64,000 nucleotides of DNA from the NCBI GenBank assembly GCA_016081115.2, contig CM071924.1, positions 92,022,616 to 92,086,615 of the forward strand. Reading direction: 5' to 3'. The notes below the pieces were generated by a model. The model was not told where the DNA came from. It saw only the letters and a list, made by a program, of their open reading frames with translations, and searched no databases. This document shows, one piece after another, positions 46,468 through 58,195 of this stretch (the first letter of the stretch is position 1; each line of letters begins with the position of its first letter). A program made the translations under genes and the position numbers. The DNA is from Rehmannia glutinosa (lineage: Eukaryota; Streptophyta; Magnoliopsida; Lamiales; Orobanchaceae).

Positions 46468-47988
46468 TTAATGATCAACCCTCTCTTCAATCTTCACCGG
46501 AAACCCCCCTTTCATTTTTGTGGTAAAATCAGATACATACACCGGCTCCATCCCTTCCACCGCCGGCACCACCCTAAACCGCCGCAAAACACCGGCAACC
46601 ACCCTCTTCATCTGCAAGAAAGCCATCTCCTTCCCCAAACAAATCCTCGGTCCAGCTTGGAAAACCGGATAAGTAAACGAATCCCTGCCCACAAAACTCC
46701 ACTTTCCGGCGGTCTCCTCCCACTCCAACCACCGCTCAGGGCGGAACTCCGCCCAATCAGCCCCCCACACCTTCTCAACCCTCCCCATTGCATAGGGATG
46801 GTAACTTATTCTAGTCCCCCTTTTCACCACAGTCCCATCCGGTAAAACGTCGTCGTTTACTGCCGATTTTGTGCTCACTGGAACCGGTGGATAAAGCCTC
46901 ATGCTTTCACAAAGTGAAGCATGTGTATAAACCATGTTCTTCACTTCATCGTAAATTGGCCCACCTTCTGAATTATTACCCCTTATCTCTTTGATAATCT
47001 CATTTTCCACCCCTGGATTTTTGGAAACCAACCAGAAAAACCATGTTAGTGCTGCAGATGTTGTGTCCCTGCCAGCTAATATGAAGCTTATCACTATATC
47101 AGTGACAAAAACTTCATCTTTATGACCAGAGCTCAAGAATCTCGACAAAAGATCGTTATTCGTATTCGACTCATTTAGAGAATATTCTTGTTTTTTCTCT
47201 CGGATTATTTCCGAGGCGAATTCACGAACTTGTTGGACAGTAATCTTTAGATCCCTTTCGGTCCCAATGCAGAGAGCCCTTTTGATTTTCCACACAAAAG
47301 GTATATTTGAATTAAACCTCTCACTTATACGTTTCAGAGCATTATCAAAAACCCCTGCAAATTTCGCATCCGGTAAAGACGGCGTCAAGTACGCCGGATC
47401 ATACCCGAACGCGATTTTACAAATGTTGTCAAACGCAAACCTCTGAAGAACGTCTTGGAAATCAAGAACATTGTTATTTTCAGCAGCATTTTTCAGAATC
47501 GGGACTAAACGATCGGATAACTCGACGCCCACAACGTGTTCGACGAAATTCTTGAGTGACTTCGTGTTGAATTGGTGGCTCGAGACTTGTCTCTGGAACT
47601 TCCAGTTCTCGCCGTCGGCGTTAAAAATGCCGTCTCCGAGAAAATCTCGGAGAGTTCTCCTGAAAACCTCTCCTTTGTGGTAGTTGTGGAAGTGGGACTT
47701 GAGGATATGCTGCACATTGGCGGCGTTGGCCGTGAAGATTTGCCGGTAGCCGAAAGGGCGGTGGAGGGTGAAAGTTAGATTGGGAGTGGATGTAACAATG
47801 TCGGATATCCATTGGACGCGTCTCTCTTTGTTTTTCCAGATCGCGAAAATGGAGCCTAGTATTGGGTATGAAGATGGGATTTTTGTGGGAGTTGAGGTAC
47901 AGGGGTTTATCAGGGTGGACAAGAGGAAGAAAAGAAGTGGGGAAATTATGGAGAAGAGTAGGAGAGTTGAGAACTGAAGGTCCACCAT
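46468..47988 (-). CDS. Cytochrome P450, CYP94 family (CYP94A-like)
   Basis: This single-exon frame encodes a 506-residue P450, full length for the family. CYP94 enzymes sit in the endoplasmic reticulum and hydroxylate fatty acids at the omega end (CYP94A) or jasmonoyl-isoleucine (CYP94B/C), with electrons from P450 reductase. Visible parts are a hydrophobic N-terminal anchor (residues 4-27), PSSYPILG (38-45), the I-helix AGRDTT (305-310), ESMR of the K-helix (361-364), FRPERW (415-420), and the haem-binding FQAGPRICLG (443-452) with Cys450. The stretch QMKRVVAGVL after the haem loop favours CYP94A. The frame extends upstream to a TTG at 48051, but the ATG at 47988 (acaacaATGG) gives the canonical N-terminus and leaves about 70 bp to a TATA box. 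It appears intact. Confidence 0.96.
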   Translation of the reverse strand: MVDLQFSTLLLFSIISPLLFFLLSTLINPCTSTPTKIPSSYPILGSIFAIWKNKERRVQWISDIVTSTPNLTFTLHRPFGYRQIFTANAANVQHILKSHFHNYHKGEVFRRTLRDFLGDGIFNADGENWKFQRQVSSHQFNTKSLKNFVEHVVGVELSDRLVPILKNAAENNNVLDFQDVLQRFAFDNICKIAFGYDPAYLTPSLPDAKFAGVFDNALKRISERFNSNIPFVWKIKRALCIGTERDLKITVQQVREFASEIIREKKQEYSLNESNTNNDLLSRFLSSGHKDEVFVTDIVISFILAGRDTTSAALTWFFWLVSKNPGVENEIIKEIRGNNSEGGPIYDEVKNMVYTHASLCESMRLYPPVPVSTKSAVNDDVLPDGTVVKRGTRISYHPYAMGRVEKVWGADWAEFRPERWLEWEETAGKWSFVGRDSFTYPVFQAGPRICLGKEMAFLQMKRVVAGVLRRFRVVPAVEGMEPVYVSDFTTKMKGGFPVKIEERVDH

Positions 47989-48055
47989 TGTTGTAGCAGA
48001 AAGATGAAGAAGATAACCTGGAAATGGAGTTTGTATGAGGATAGAGATCAATGCC

Positions 48056-48063
48056 TATTTATA
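48056..48063 (-). promoter_or_regulatory. TATA box of the P450 gene
   Basis: On the minus strand TATAAATA lies about 70 bp upstream of the chosen ATG, inside ctttataaataggc. That leaves room for a leader of about 40 bases. It also argues against the upstream TTG as a start, since that would lie only about 5 bases from the box. Confidence 0.8.
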
Positions 48064-49321
48064 AAGGGAAACATCATGCGGCGCCTACTATTCGTGTGTG
48101 GGCACGGGATAAATCTTCCGGTTCATATTTAAAATGTGGATTTTTTTTGTAGCATTTATTTAATTCCTCTCTCTCTTTCTTTTTTTTGGCAGCGCACCCC
48201 CCAAAATCCCTAAATATACCCTTTTTTCTTAATTAAATAATTAACATAAATTTAAATGACTTTAATGTCCTTGGTACTCAAACACACCTCTAAATACATG
48301 CACATTTGGTCCTATTTTTCAATTTTGGAATATCATATTCATAAAACACTGAAGTAGCAAAATTAATGCTTATGTGGATAGAATCTGGTGATATGGTACT
48401 TAGCAACATATACGACATTTTACTTTGGAAAACGATTTGTTTTATAAATAATAATAAAATAAAATAGTTTACAAAGGTTTTTTTTAAAAAACCCTTAATT
48501 ATTAAACTTTTATTTATAAAATTACAAAAAACTAAAAAAATTGTGTTAAGAATTTCACACTTAAAATTAAAAAGGTATTTAAGTTAGTAGTGATAATATA
48601 AGTATTTTAATAAATCTAAATAATATTATTTAAAATATAATATTATTTAAACTTTAAATTAAAATTTGAATTATATAGAATTTAATCTAAATAAATAATT
48701 GATTTTTGCATACTTAAATGAATAAAAATATGGAAAAAAATAACAATGTAGGAACCTCCCCCACGCCTCCATTAACAAAAAGTAGAAAAAAAACATATAA
48801 ATAATTTGTATATGTGTATTATATGTATAGTATATGTATATTTTGTGTATATATAGATTGTATATGTAAAGGTATTTCTTCATTTGAGTAACCTTTTTTT
48901 ATTTTTTGTGCCTAAATAGAATACATATTCTCAATTATCCTCCAATTTGTTACATGTGGTAAGATTAAAAAAGTAAATATATATCTATTTATATCAATTA
49001 AACCACAATATTCATATATTGCATCCAAACACCCCACTTGTAATCCACTAAGCACTAGTTTTGCCACTTCAGCATTTTAGTAATAGGATATCCCAAAAAT
49101 TAAAAAATAGGATCAAATAAGTAACTTTTAAAGAGTTAGTGGTTGTCAAACGTCATCCCCTGAAACATAAAGGACTAAAAGTAATTGGGTCAACTTAAAG
49201 AACCAAAAATATAATTTTGCCCGATTTTGAAACTAATTTGGTTTCATAGTCTAATTATTAAGGTTAATTGGTTTCGGCCACCTTGTTTTCACATTATTTT
49301 GAAAATATAGGGTTATTATTT
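48064..49321. other. P450 upstream region, AT-rich, no gene
   Basis: Besides the TATA box I see no gene. It contains long A/T runs and a TA/GT-rich patch at 48795-48860. No regulatory motif stands out. Confidence 0.5.
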
Positions 49322-50085
49322 TTTTAGTACATGAACTACTTTGTTGCTATTGATCAATTTAGTACCTACACTTGATATTTTTTTTATAAATTGGTATCTA
49401 TTCACTTAAAAGGATGATAATGCCTCCTCAATAAAAATAATTAAACTTAAAATAAATTTTCAAAAATCAAATTAAATTATAAAAAGAATTAAAAATAATT
49501 TAATTTAATTAATAAAAATAAAAACAAAAAGAAATTTATAAAACTATTAATGAATTTCAGAAAACTTAAAATTAATTACATTAAATTAGTGATATAAAAA
49601 TAGGAAAGTTAAAATTTAATTAACTGAAAAGAAAAATTAGTGTAGTTAACTAAAATATAAAAAAAAATGAGAAAATTAAATAATTTAGAAATTAAAAAGA
49701 AGATAGTAAATAAGAAAATTAAAAGTAATACTTTATTAATATATTAATTTTTAATTAGTTTTTAATTGATTTTTTAAACTTAAAAATTAATTATTTTAAT
49801 TAAGTTTTTATACAATTAAGAATTTAATTATTTAATAAAATTAATTTATTAATAAGTTGTTTCTTAATTAAATTTCATTTTTTGATTTGAATTGTTTTAA
49901 CTAAAAATCGACTTTTTAATAAACATAATTACTCATTTTTTAAATTTAATTATTTAAAAAAATTGGCGGCATTTTCATCCTTTTATGTGAATATATAAAA
50001 ATATGTGAAGTATGAGTCTTAATTTATGAATCGCAAACGTCGTTAGATATCAAATCAGCATAATGTCTATAGTTCAGGTATTAAA
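49322..50085. mobile_element. Fold-back MITE
   Basis: The left arm (tttagtacatgaact at 49322, later acttaaaaggatgataatgc) matches the right arm in reverse complement (taatacctgaact from 50082, later acataaaaggatgaaaatgc). The arms are about 105-125 bp and imperfect. The interior is extremely AT-rich. Target-site duplication not resolved. Confidence 0.6.
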
Positions 50086-50692
50086 AAATAAATATCCTGA
50101 AAATATATATGCGTAAGAAGAAAACATCACAACTTTATTTATACTATTATTAAATTAAATAAATTAATTAAGGAGTCGAGTTTGGTCCATATTTAGTATG
50201 GAATCCTACTCTAAGCCTATATATCCAATTCTATAATGTCGAGTTTTACAAATCCATCACAAAAAATCTCCTTAATCCTTATCGCCATAATGCCTCGATT
50301 GAAATTTGATAAAGGTGTAATAAAATCACATTGCATGTTTTAATTGCCTGATTTTGGACCATGCAGAGTGCGTAGGATTGCCACCAACTCGGAAAAATTG
50401 GATTATCTTATAGATTACAATGTATATGTTTCCATGTGTTTTTGTAAACGTTTTAAATTTCTTAAATGTTGATCGAGAGTATATAAGATTTTTTAAAGTA
50501 CATGGTTAAATTATTGAAGAATGGACTTATAAGTGTTATTATTACTTTATAGGCTCGTTTTTTATGTTATTTTTTTTAAAGAAGGAATTTTAATTTATTT
50601 TAAAATCTAAATAAACTCTTTTTTGTTTTTGTTTTTTTTTTGAGGAAAAACTCTTTTTTGTTTTGATCATATCAATTATAGCATTGTTATAC
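50086..50692. other. Gene-free AT-rich stretch
   Basis: No gene or clear repeat is seen before the target-site duplication of element D. Confidence 0.5.
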
Positions 50693-50697
50693 ATATA

Positions 50698-51750
50698 TGT
50701 TGGAAATTTTGGTTTTGATAAAGTGGGTGTCGACCCGACTTTGACCAATTTTTCGGTGCTAAATATTTAATTCTGGAGGAATTAAATTATATATTATTAA
50801 TCTACGTTCCGAGTAGATGTTCGTAGTATTTTTTATTTCTCAAAACCGAATTTCGGTGAGTGAGAAATTAATACACGAAGGTAGCCACATAAATGGGCAT
50901 TATGTAAAGATTATTTAAAGGGAGATGAAAGGCTTATGCCTTATCCCAAATGGAATACAAATCATAGTTTATCCAAGTTTATTTACTAGAAGGTGTTATT
51001 TGTTGTATAAACTATAACACAAGTGGATGATCACAAGTGGGCCACACGCGCGCCCGCCCGCCCGGCCTGGGACTGGGCTTGGGCTTGGGCCGGGGCGGCC
51101 CGGCCCTATTGGGCTCGGGTCCTGGTCCACTAAAGTTTTGCCACTCGAAAATGGGATTGGCCCAGATTCGAGTGATTGTTGGCTGTTGAAGCTTCAATGA
51201 ACCGGACATTGTAGGTGTCGATTCGTGTATTGTTGGAGTTAGTAACTCCTACGATGGTGATCACCGGTGAAAAGAGCCCACTACTTATGCTGTTATGGAG
51301 TAGTGGGGTGTAACATCCAGGATGTTACAATTTGATTAATGTCCACTACTTTTTTATCTCCTGCGGTGTTGGTTGTCTATAAAATCATTGTTGTGCATTG
51401 CAGATTTGACGAGAAAAATTCATAGCATTTCATACACCTCCAAAAGCTATTTCTACATTACGCACTAAGTCCAAGAACTTGATCTTCAAAGACTTTTCTA
51501 GTTGAATGTGCTTACGTGTTAGTGGTGCTACTACATAGAAAGGCGTAAGTCGTTTTCATCTTTGGAAGCAATACGTCAAAGCGTGAGCACTAGCCGGACG
51601 TAATTGCTTTGCGGAAAGAGATTCGTCTCGACTCGGCTTACGAAAGTTCTATCTTTTGTAATAGCTAGTTCGATTTCTTGTAATCTTACATTTTTACGTA
51701 ATTTGCCATTTGAAGAGATCCCCGATCCTGTAACTTTGTAATAATCAACA
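50698..51750 (+). repeat. 5' LTR of element D
   Basis: 1053 bp. It holds a GC-rich patch (51046-51115). Compared with the 3' LTR the differences are mostly short indels, many in or next to CG words and in the GC-rich patch. Confidence 0.92.
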
Positions 51751-51770
51751 ATCGCGGAGAGCAATTATCC
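51751..51770 (+). promoter_or_regulatory. Primer-binding site position of element D, altered
   Basis: The sequence after the LTR is atcgcggagagcaattatcc. The position and the trailing agagc fit the initiator methionine tRNA site, but its first half (tggtatc) is replaced by cgcgg. Either the site is mutated or the base calls are wrong here. Confidence 0.45.
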
Positions 51771-51780
51771 GAACTTCACG

Positions 51781-52860
51781 ATGGCAAGCACAAGCGAGAA
51801 CCTCGATCATCCCTCCCGCTCAAGCCGAGAAACCCGAAAAATTCATGGGTTTCGACTTCAAGAGGTGGCAAGCAAAAATGTTGTTCTACCGACTACCCTA
51901 AGTGCGGCGAAGTATCGACCGAGGACGCTCCCGTTGTTGCCGAGAACGAAGCGAATCTTTGAAAAAGCGCGCTGCGTTTGATGCATGGGGCCGGGTGATT
52001 TATTGTGCCGTAACTATGTCCTAAACGGACTTAGTGATGCACTTTACAGTGTGTATTGTGCTGTGAAATCCTCCAATAAATTGTGGGATTCTTTGGAGAA
52101 GAAGTATAAAACCGAGGATCTTTGGCACAAAGAAATTTGTTGTCGGTAAGTTCTTGGATTTTGTGATGGTTGATTCTAAAAGCGTGATGGAACAAGTTGA
52201 AGTTCTAGTTAATCCTACATGAAATCTCTGCCCGAGGGAATGGCTTTGCGGAAGCATTCCAAGTGGCCGCCTTGATTGAGAAATTGCCCCCAAGTTGGAG
52301 GGATTTCAAGAATTATCTCAAACATAAGCGAAAGGAGATGGGACTAGAGGATCGATTGTCAAACTCGGGTAATTGAGGAAGACAATAGGAGGATTGACTC
52401 TAAGTCCAAGCTTGTCCCTATGGAGTCAAAAGCCAACTTGATGGAGCACGGCTCGTCAAGTAACTCGAAGAAAAGGCCTAACGATAAAGGCAAGAAACCG
52501 GTAGCTGGAAAATTCTAGGGAGCTTGCTACAACGTGGGCAAACCGAACCATATGGCAAAGATCGCCGTCGTCGGCCAAAGAAAAAGAAAACAAAACCGCT
52601 ACCCAATGCCAATGTGGTTGAAGAAAGGGAGCCGGCGAGAAGTTGACATGTCGGCGGTGGTGTTTGAAGCCGATTTGGTGGATAACCCGAAAAGAATGGT
52701 TTGTGGATACCGGTGCCACTTGCCATGTATACATTACGATAAGGATGCATTCTCTTCTTACATCCCATCGACCGGTAGGAAGCTCCATATGGGGAATCAC
52801 GCCTCTTCGATGTTCTTTGGCGTTGGAACGGTGGTGCTAAAGCTTACTTCGGGAAAGGAG
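51781..52860 (+). pseudogene. Gag and protease of element D
   Basis: An ATG at 51781 opens the gag. In shifting frames one reads KIHGF, FDAWGPGDLLC-like words, LWDSLEKKYKTED, KFVVGKFLDFVMVDSKSVME and WRDFKNYLKHKRKEMGLED. The zinc knuckle near 52525 reads ACYNVGKPNHMAK, with the second Cys replaced by Val. The protease signature FVDTGATCHV follows at about 52700. At least six frame changes or stops are visible. Confidence 0.85.
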
Positions 52861-53099
52861 TTGAAGTGAAGGATGTCTTTGCATGTCCCGGACATCCGCA
52901 AAAATGCAGTTTCGGGTTATTTCTGGTCAACCATGGGTTTAGACTAGTTTTTGAGTACGAAAAAGTTGTACTTAGCAAATTTGGACAGTTCTTGGTAGGG
53001 GTTATCTAGACAAAGGACTGTTCAAAATGATGTAATATTTGTCGCGTTTTGGCGAAAATATGAATAAGAATGAATCTTCTTCCTGTTTATATTGTTGAG

Positions 53100-53950
53100 T
53101 GCTCCAATTTATGGCATATTAGATTAGGACATTTAATCGAATGCTATAAAAAGGTTGGTAAATTTAGAATTGATTAATTTACTCAAGTAAACTCACAAAG
53201 AAAATGTGAAGTTTGTGTTGAAGCTAAAATGGCTAAATTACCGTTTCATTCGGTTGAAAGGAGCACTTCACCTTTAGAGTTGATACACATTTCGATGATG
53301 TGTGTGATCTAAAATTTGTGCAAACTAAAGGTGGTAAAAAATATTTCATCACATTTATTGATGATTGCACAAGATTTTGCTACTTATACTTGTTAAGAAG
53401 CAAAGATGAAGCATTAGAGGCTTTTAAGAATTATAAAAATGAAGTTGAAAATCAACTTGGCGTAGGATTAAAATAATTCGGAGTGATAGAGGTGGCGAAT
53501 ATGTTGCACCATTTGAAGAACTATGTACCCGATCGGGCATAATTCATCAAACAACAAAGACCATATTCACCGCGATCTAATGATGTTCTTTGAACGCATA
53601 AAAACCGGACTCTAAAAGAGATGATGAATGCCATGTTGATAAAGGATTACCCCGGAATATGTGGGGAAGCCGCTTTTAACACCAACCACATATTGAATAA
53701 AATACCACTTAAAGGGAAAGATAAGACACCTTACGAATTGTGAAAAATCGTAAAGTTCTCTTATAAATACCTTAAAGTGTGGGGGTGTTTGGCTAAGGTA
53801 GCAATACGAACCAAAACAAGTTAAAATTGGACCAAAGACGAGTTGATTGTGTCTTTGTGGGATATGCATACCAAAGTAGTGCATATAGATTTATGATACA
53901 TAAGTCGGAAAATCGAGAAATGACCAACGTACCATAATCGAATCAAGGAA
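53100..53950 (+). pseudogene. Integrase of element D
   Basis: Near 53110 LWHIRLGH starts the zinc-binding part, followed by CEVCVEAKMAKLPF. The core shows FITFIDDCTRFCYLYLLRSK near 53345 and a degraded Asp/Glu segment (RSDRGGEYVAPF-type wording near 53488). The C-terminal frame is interrupted several times. Not functional as written. Confidence 0.8.
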
Positions 53951-54089
53951 TGTTGTATTCTTTGAGGATGTCTACCCTTGTAGAGAAAAATTAGAAGTGA
54001 GTACTAATAAAAGAACTCACGAAGCGCAAGTGGTTCAACACCAATTAGTGAAGAACCGAGATGCGATAAGAGGTCTAAGACGGCTAAGT

Positions 54090-55640
54090 CTTTTGGGCAC
54101 GATTACATAACATTTATGTTAGATGGTGAGCCAAACTCAATTAAAGAGGCTCTAAGCGGTCCGGATGCTCGCTCTCGGCAGAAGCTATCAATAGTGAAAT
54201 CGAGTCCATTCTCGCGAGAACCATACTTGGGAGTTGGTTGATCTCCATTGGTCATAAACCTTTAGGATGTAAATGGATCCTAAAGAAGAAGTATAAAGCG
54301 AGATGGAACTATTGATAAGTATAAAGCACGACTTGTAGCCAAAGGCTTTAAACAAAAAGAAGGATATGACTTCTTTGACACCTATTCTCGAAGAACGAGG
54401 ATTGCGTCTATTCGGGTGCTTCTTGCGATTCTTGCTTTGCACAATCTAGAGATTCATCGAGATGGACGTCAAGACGGCATTTACGAATGGAGAGATAGAT
54501 CTTTGAAATATACATGGAACAACTGAAGGGTTTGTTGCACCCGGTCAAGAAAAGAAGGTGTGCAAGTTAATAAGATCCTTATGCGGGTGAAACAAGCTCC
54601 AAAACAATGGCATCTTAAGTTTGACAATACGATGTTGTCAAATGGATTTAAAATCAACGAGTGTGATAAATGCGTATATGTCAAAGGGACATCGAAGCAT
54701 TTGTCATAGTTTGTCTATACGTAGGCGATTTGTTAATCATGGGCGTGAGTCATGATACTATCATGGAGACTAAAAAGAATATTAAAGAGGAACTTTGACA
54801 TGAAGGATATGGGGACTCGCCGATGTAATCCTTGGGATAAAAATCGTGAGAACTCCTAATGGAATTATCTTGTCACAATCCCACTATGTGGAGAAAGTGC
54901 TCAAGAAATTCAATGCTTTTGATGATTCACCGTCAAAGACGCCTATTGATTTAAGTATAAATTTGGTTGCTAATAAAACAGAACCAGTGGTTCAAATGGA
55001 ATACTCACGTATAATAGGCGGTCCGATGTACATCACAAATTGTACACGCCCGGACTTGGCCTACCCCCGTAAATATGTTGAGTAGGTTCACGAGCAATCA
55101 AGCCATGAGCATTGGAAAGCGTTAACCAGGGTGCTAAAATACTTGAAGTATACCTTAGATTATGGGCTATACTACTCAAGATATCCGATTGTACTTGAAG
55201 GATATAGTGATGCTAGTTGGATCTCGATTCTAAAGATTCTTATTCAACTAGTGGATACATATTCACCATTGGAGGTGGTGCGGTATCGTGGAAGTCCACG
55301 AAGCAAACATGTATAGCTCGGTCCACCATGGAATCGAGTTTATAGCTTTGGATAAAGTGGTGAAGAGCAGAGTGGCTTCGAACTTTTCGGAAGATATTCC
55401 ATGTTGGAGGAAGCCTGTGCCTTCGTGATGATTCACCGTGATAGCCAAGCGGCTATAGGAAGGGCACGAGCAATATGTATAAGGTAAGTCTAGACATATT
55501 CGTCGGAGACACAATACCATTAGACGAGTTGATCTCAAATGGTGTGATGTCAATTGACTACGTAAAGTCAAAAGACAATTTTGGAGATCCTTTGACAAAA
55601 GGATCAATCGAGATCAATTGGGTAAATTGCTAGAGGGAAT
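54090..55640 (+). pseudogene. Reverse transcriptase and RNase H of element D
   Basis: From about 54100 the family order is readable in shifting frames: LGCKWILKKKYK, ARLVAKGFKQKEGYDFFDTY, MDVKTAFTNGE, and the catalytic box as YVGDLLIMG near 54718, where the first Asp of YVDD is replaced by Gly. A frame at 54846-55085 covers LSQSHYVEKVLKKFNAFDDS and TNCTRPDLAYP. RNase H follows from 55131 (LKYTLDYGLYYSRYP, GYSDASW) to about 55640. Confidence 0.87.
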
Positions 55641-56210
55641 GGGCTTGAAGTCCACAAAGTAAAAATAACTATCATAGTGGTAACCCAACCATGATGATCG
55701 GAGATCCCAAGAACTTGGTTCAATGGGAAAACTAAACTATGAAGGTTATGTTGTAATACTTGGAAACAATGTTATAACCCATCCCTAGAAAGCAAAACCA
55801 AGTGTTGAAACACCTGCAAAGTTGTGGTGAGGCGAAGTCATTTGACTTTTAATGATTCCTACACCTCGTTGAGGTTGAGTATGGCAGGATACTCGGATAG
55901 GAGATCACCTATATAAGTGAGAAGTGCAGGCCGCTTCAAAGTAACACTTATGAATCCAAAGTGGTGTCCATGGCGAAACGGACACAAAACGTGAGAACGA
56001 AGGTGTTGAGACATTATTGTGTTAATATTGTTGACTCGGTATACACCGTGGAGGAATAGTTCAAAGCGCATTGCGTCCACTAAGCGCGGTGTACCCGATG
56101 GTATTGGCTACGGAAGGTTCAAAGCCATAAGCTACCTTTCCGAATGCAATATTGTCTCTTGAGGATCTGGTTTGCGTGTCGCATTCATGCATACATTAAT
56201 TTCCACTCAT

Positions 56211-56219
56211 GTGGGGGAT
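56211..56219 (+). promoter_or_regulatory. Polypurine tract of element D
   Basis: gtgggggat immediately precedes the 3' LTR. Confidence 0.85.
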
Positions 56220-57302
56220 TGTTGGAAATTTTGGTTTTGATAAAGTGGGTATCGACCCGACTTTGACCAATTTTTCGGTGGCTAAATATTTAATTCTAGA
56301 GGAATTAAATTATATAATATTAATCTACGTTCGAGTAGATGTTCGTAGTATTTTTATTTCTCAAAACCGAATTTCGTGAGTGAGAAATTAATACACGAAG
56401 GTAGCCACATAAATGGGCATTATGTAAAGATTATTTAAAGGAGATGAAAGGCTTATGCGCCTTATCCCACATGGAATACAAATCATAGTTTATCCTAATT
56501 TATTTACTAGAAGGTGTTATTTGTTGTATAAATTATAAACACAAGTGGATGATCACAAGTGGGCCACACGCGCAGCGCGCCCGCGCCCCGCCGCCCGGCC
56601 ACCGGCCTGGGCCTGGGCATGGGCATGGATCTGGGGCCGGGGGGGCGCGCCCGGCCTATTGGGCCGGGTCCAGTCCACTAAAGTTTTGCCACTCAAAATG
56701 GGCTTGGCCGGTTCGAGTGACTATCGGATTTGTTGAAGCCCAATGAAACGGGCATTGTAGGTGTCCAAATTGCGTGATTTGTTGGAGTTAGTAACTCTAC
56801 ATTAGTGATCGGTGAAAAGAGCCCACTACTTGTATGCGTTATAGAGTAGTGGGGTGTAACATCTCGGATGTTACAATTGGATTAATGCTCACTACATTTT
56901 TATCTCTCCTGCGTGTGTTGGTTGTCTATAAAATCATTGTTGTGCATTGCAGATTTGACACGAGAAAAATTCATAGCATTTCATACACCTCCAAAAACTA
57001 TTTCTACATTCTCGCACTAAGTCCAAAGAATGGTCTACTTTCAAAGACTTTTCTAGTTGAAGGTCTTCGTGTTAGTGGTCTACTACATAGAAGACGTAAG
57101 CCGTTTCATCTTTGGAAGCAATACGTCAAACCGTGAGCACTAAGCCGGGACGTAATTGCTTTTGCGGAAAGAGATTCGTCTCGACTAAACCCACGAAAGT
57201 TCTATCTTTTGTAATAGCTAGTTGATTTTTGTAATCTTACATTTTTCACGTAATTTGTCATTTGAAGAGATCCCCAATCCTGTAACTTTGTAATAATCAA
57301 CA
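56220..57302 (+). repeat. 3' LTR of element D
   Basis: 1083 bp, from TGTTGGAAATTTTGG to AATCAACA. Proline- and Ala-rich frames in its GC-rich patch (56545-56746) are incidental. Confidence 0.92.
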
Positions 57303-57417
57303 ATATATATATAATTATATATATTATGTATATATATTCAAGAGCTTATTTCTAAATTACGACATAATATTTCTTCGTAAAGTCCCAAAAATATATTATA
57401 AAATCTATAAATATTTT

Positions 57418-57650
57418 AGGAATAATTACAAAAATAACCCTCAAATTCGGGTTTATTAGAAAAAAAAAACTATACAAAAAAACCTCAAGCTTGATATTTT
57501 TATAAATATCGGGGGAAGTTTAAAATATTTTTTCCTAATGAAGGGAAAAATGAAGGATAGAATCAAATCTCAATTTATTTTTTTTGTAATTTTCAAAAAA
57601 ATTTATTTCTTTTTATAATTAGCCCAAACTTCGGGGGTTGTAATTATCCT
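57418..57650. mobile_element. Small MITE with ggataattac-type ends
   Basis: The left end ggaataattacaaaaataac and the right end in reverse complement (ggataattacaacccccgaa) are inverted repeats of about 35-40 bp. The sequence atatttta occurs on both sides, a possible 8-bp duplication. The remaining interior is AT-rich. Confidence 0.6.
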
Positions 57651-58195
57651 TATATTTTATTCAAACACATGCACCAGTCCCCCCGCCCCAAAAACTTCTC
57701 TTTGTCGAAAACCTGTATTTTAGTCATTAATGACGTTAAATTGTTACGTCTACTTTGTTACTTTTTGTTCATCAGTCATCATTTTCCGTCACAAGTTTAA
57801 ATCAAGTTTGGTTTGGTTTCTATTTCAAAAGAGGCCCATGGTCCTTTCCCAGCCAAGTCCATACATAAATCCTACACGTTTTTCATGTTTCTTATAGATA
57901 GGATGTCGACTTAATAGTCTTTTTCACCTTCATTTGATTCAGAAAAGTATTGATTTATTGAATAAAATTGTTTTTTTAATTACCAAGACGATAGTAGATA
58001 TATTGAAGACGTGAATCAAAATTACACTGTCAACTAGCAAAAAAGCTACTTTTAATAGATATATATATCAAGGGGAGAGCTCCACACAAGAAGAAAACAA
58101 TCACTCGTCGAGGGAGAGAAACAAGACTCAAAAACCAAAAAAAAAAAAAGAAAATAAAATGAAAAACTAAGCACTCCAACGAGAAGACTAATTGA
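57651..58195. other. Gene-free stretch
   Basis: No gene is recognised. It is AT-rich, with an A run at 58138-58149. Confidence 0.45.

Larger units (their letters stand above)
50698..57302 (+). mobile_element. Ty1/copia element D (complete but decayed)
   Basis: LTRs at 50698-51750 and 56220-57302 begin TGTTGGAAATTTTGG and end AATCAACA. The element is flanked by the exact duplication ATATA (50693-50697 and 57303-57307). It has the order gag, protease, integrase, reverse transcriptase, RNase H over 4.5 kb, as in copia. All coding parts are broken by many small indels. Its gag and 3' non-coding segment resemble element A. Confidence 0.95.

Noticed and set aside
47989..48051. N-terminal extension of the P450 from a TTG
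   Set aside because: TTG is not a usual plant start, it lies only about 5 bases from the TATA box, and the ATG at 47988 gives the normal CYP94 N-terminus.
56545..56746. Pro/Ala/Trp-rich frames in a GC-rich patch
   Set aside because: They lie in the 3' LTR of element D, and the 5' LTR counterpart has a different reading because of indels.
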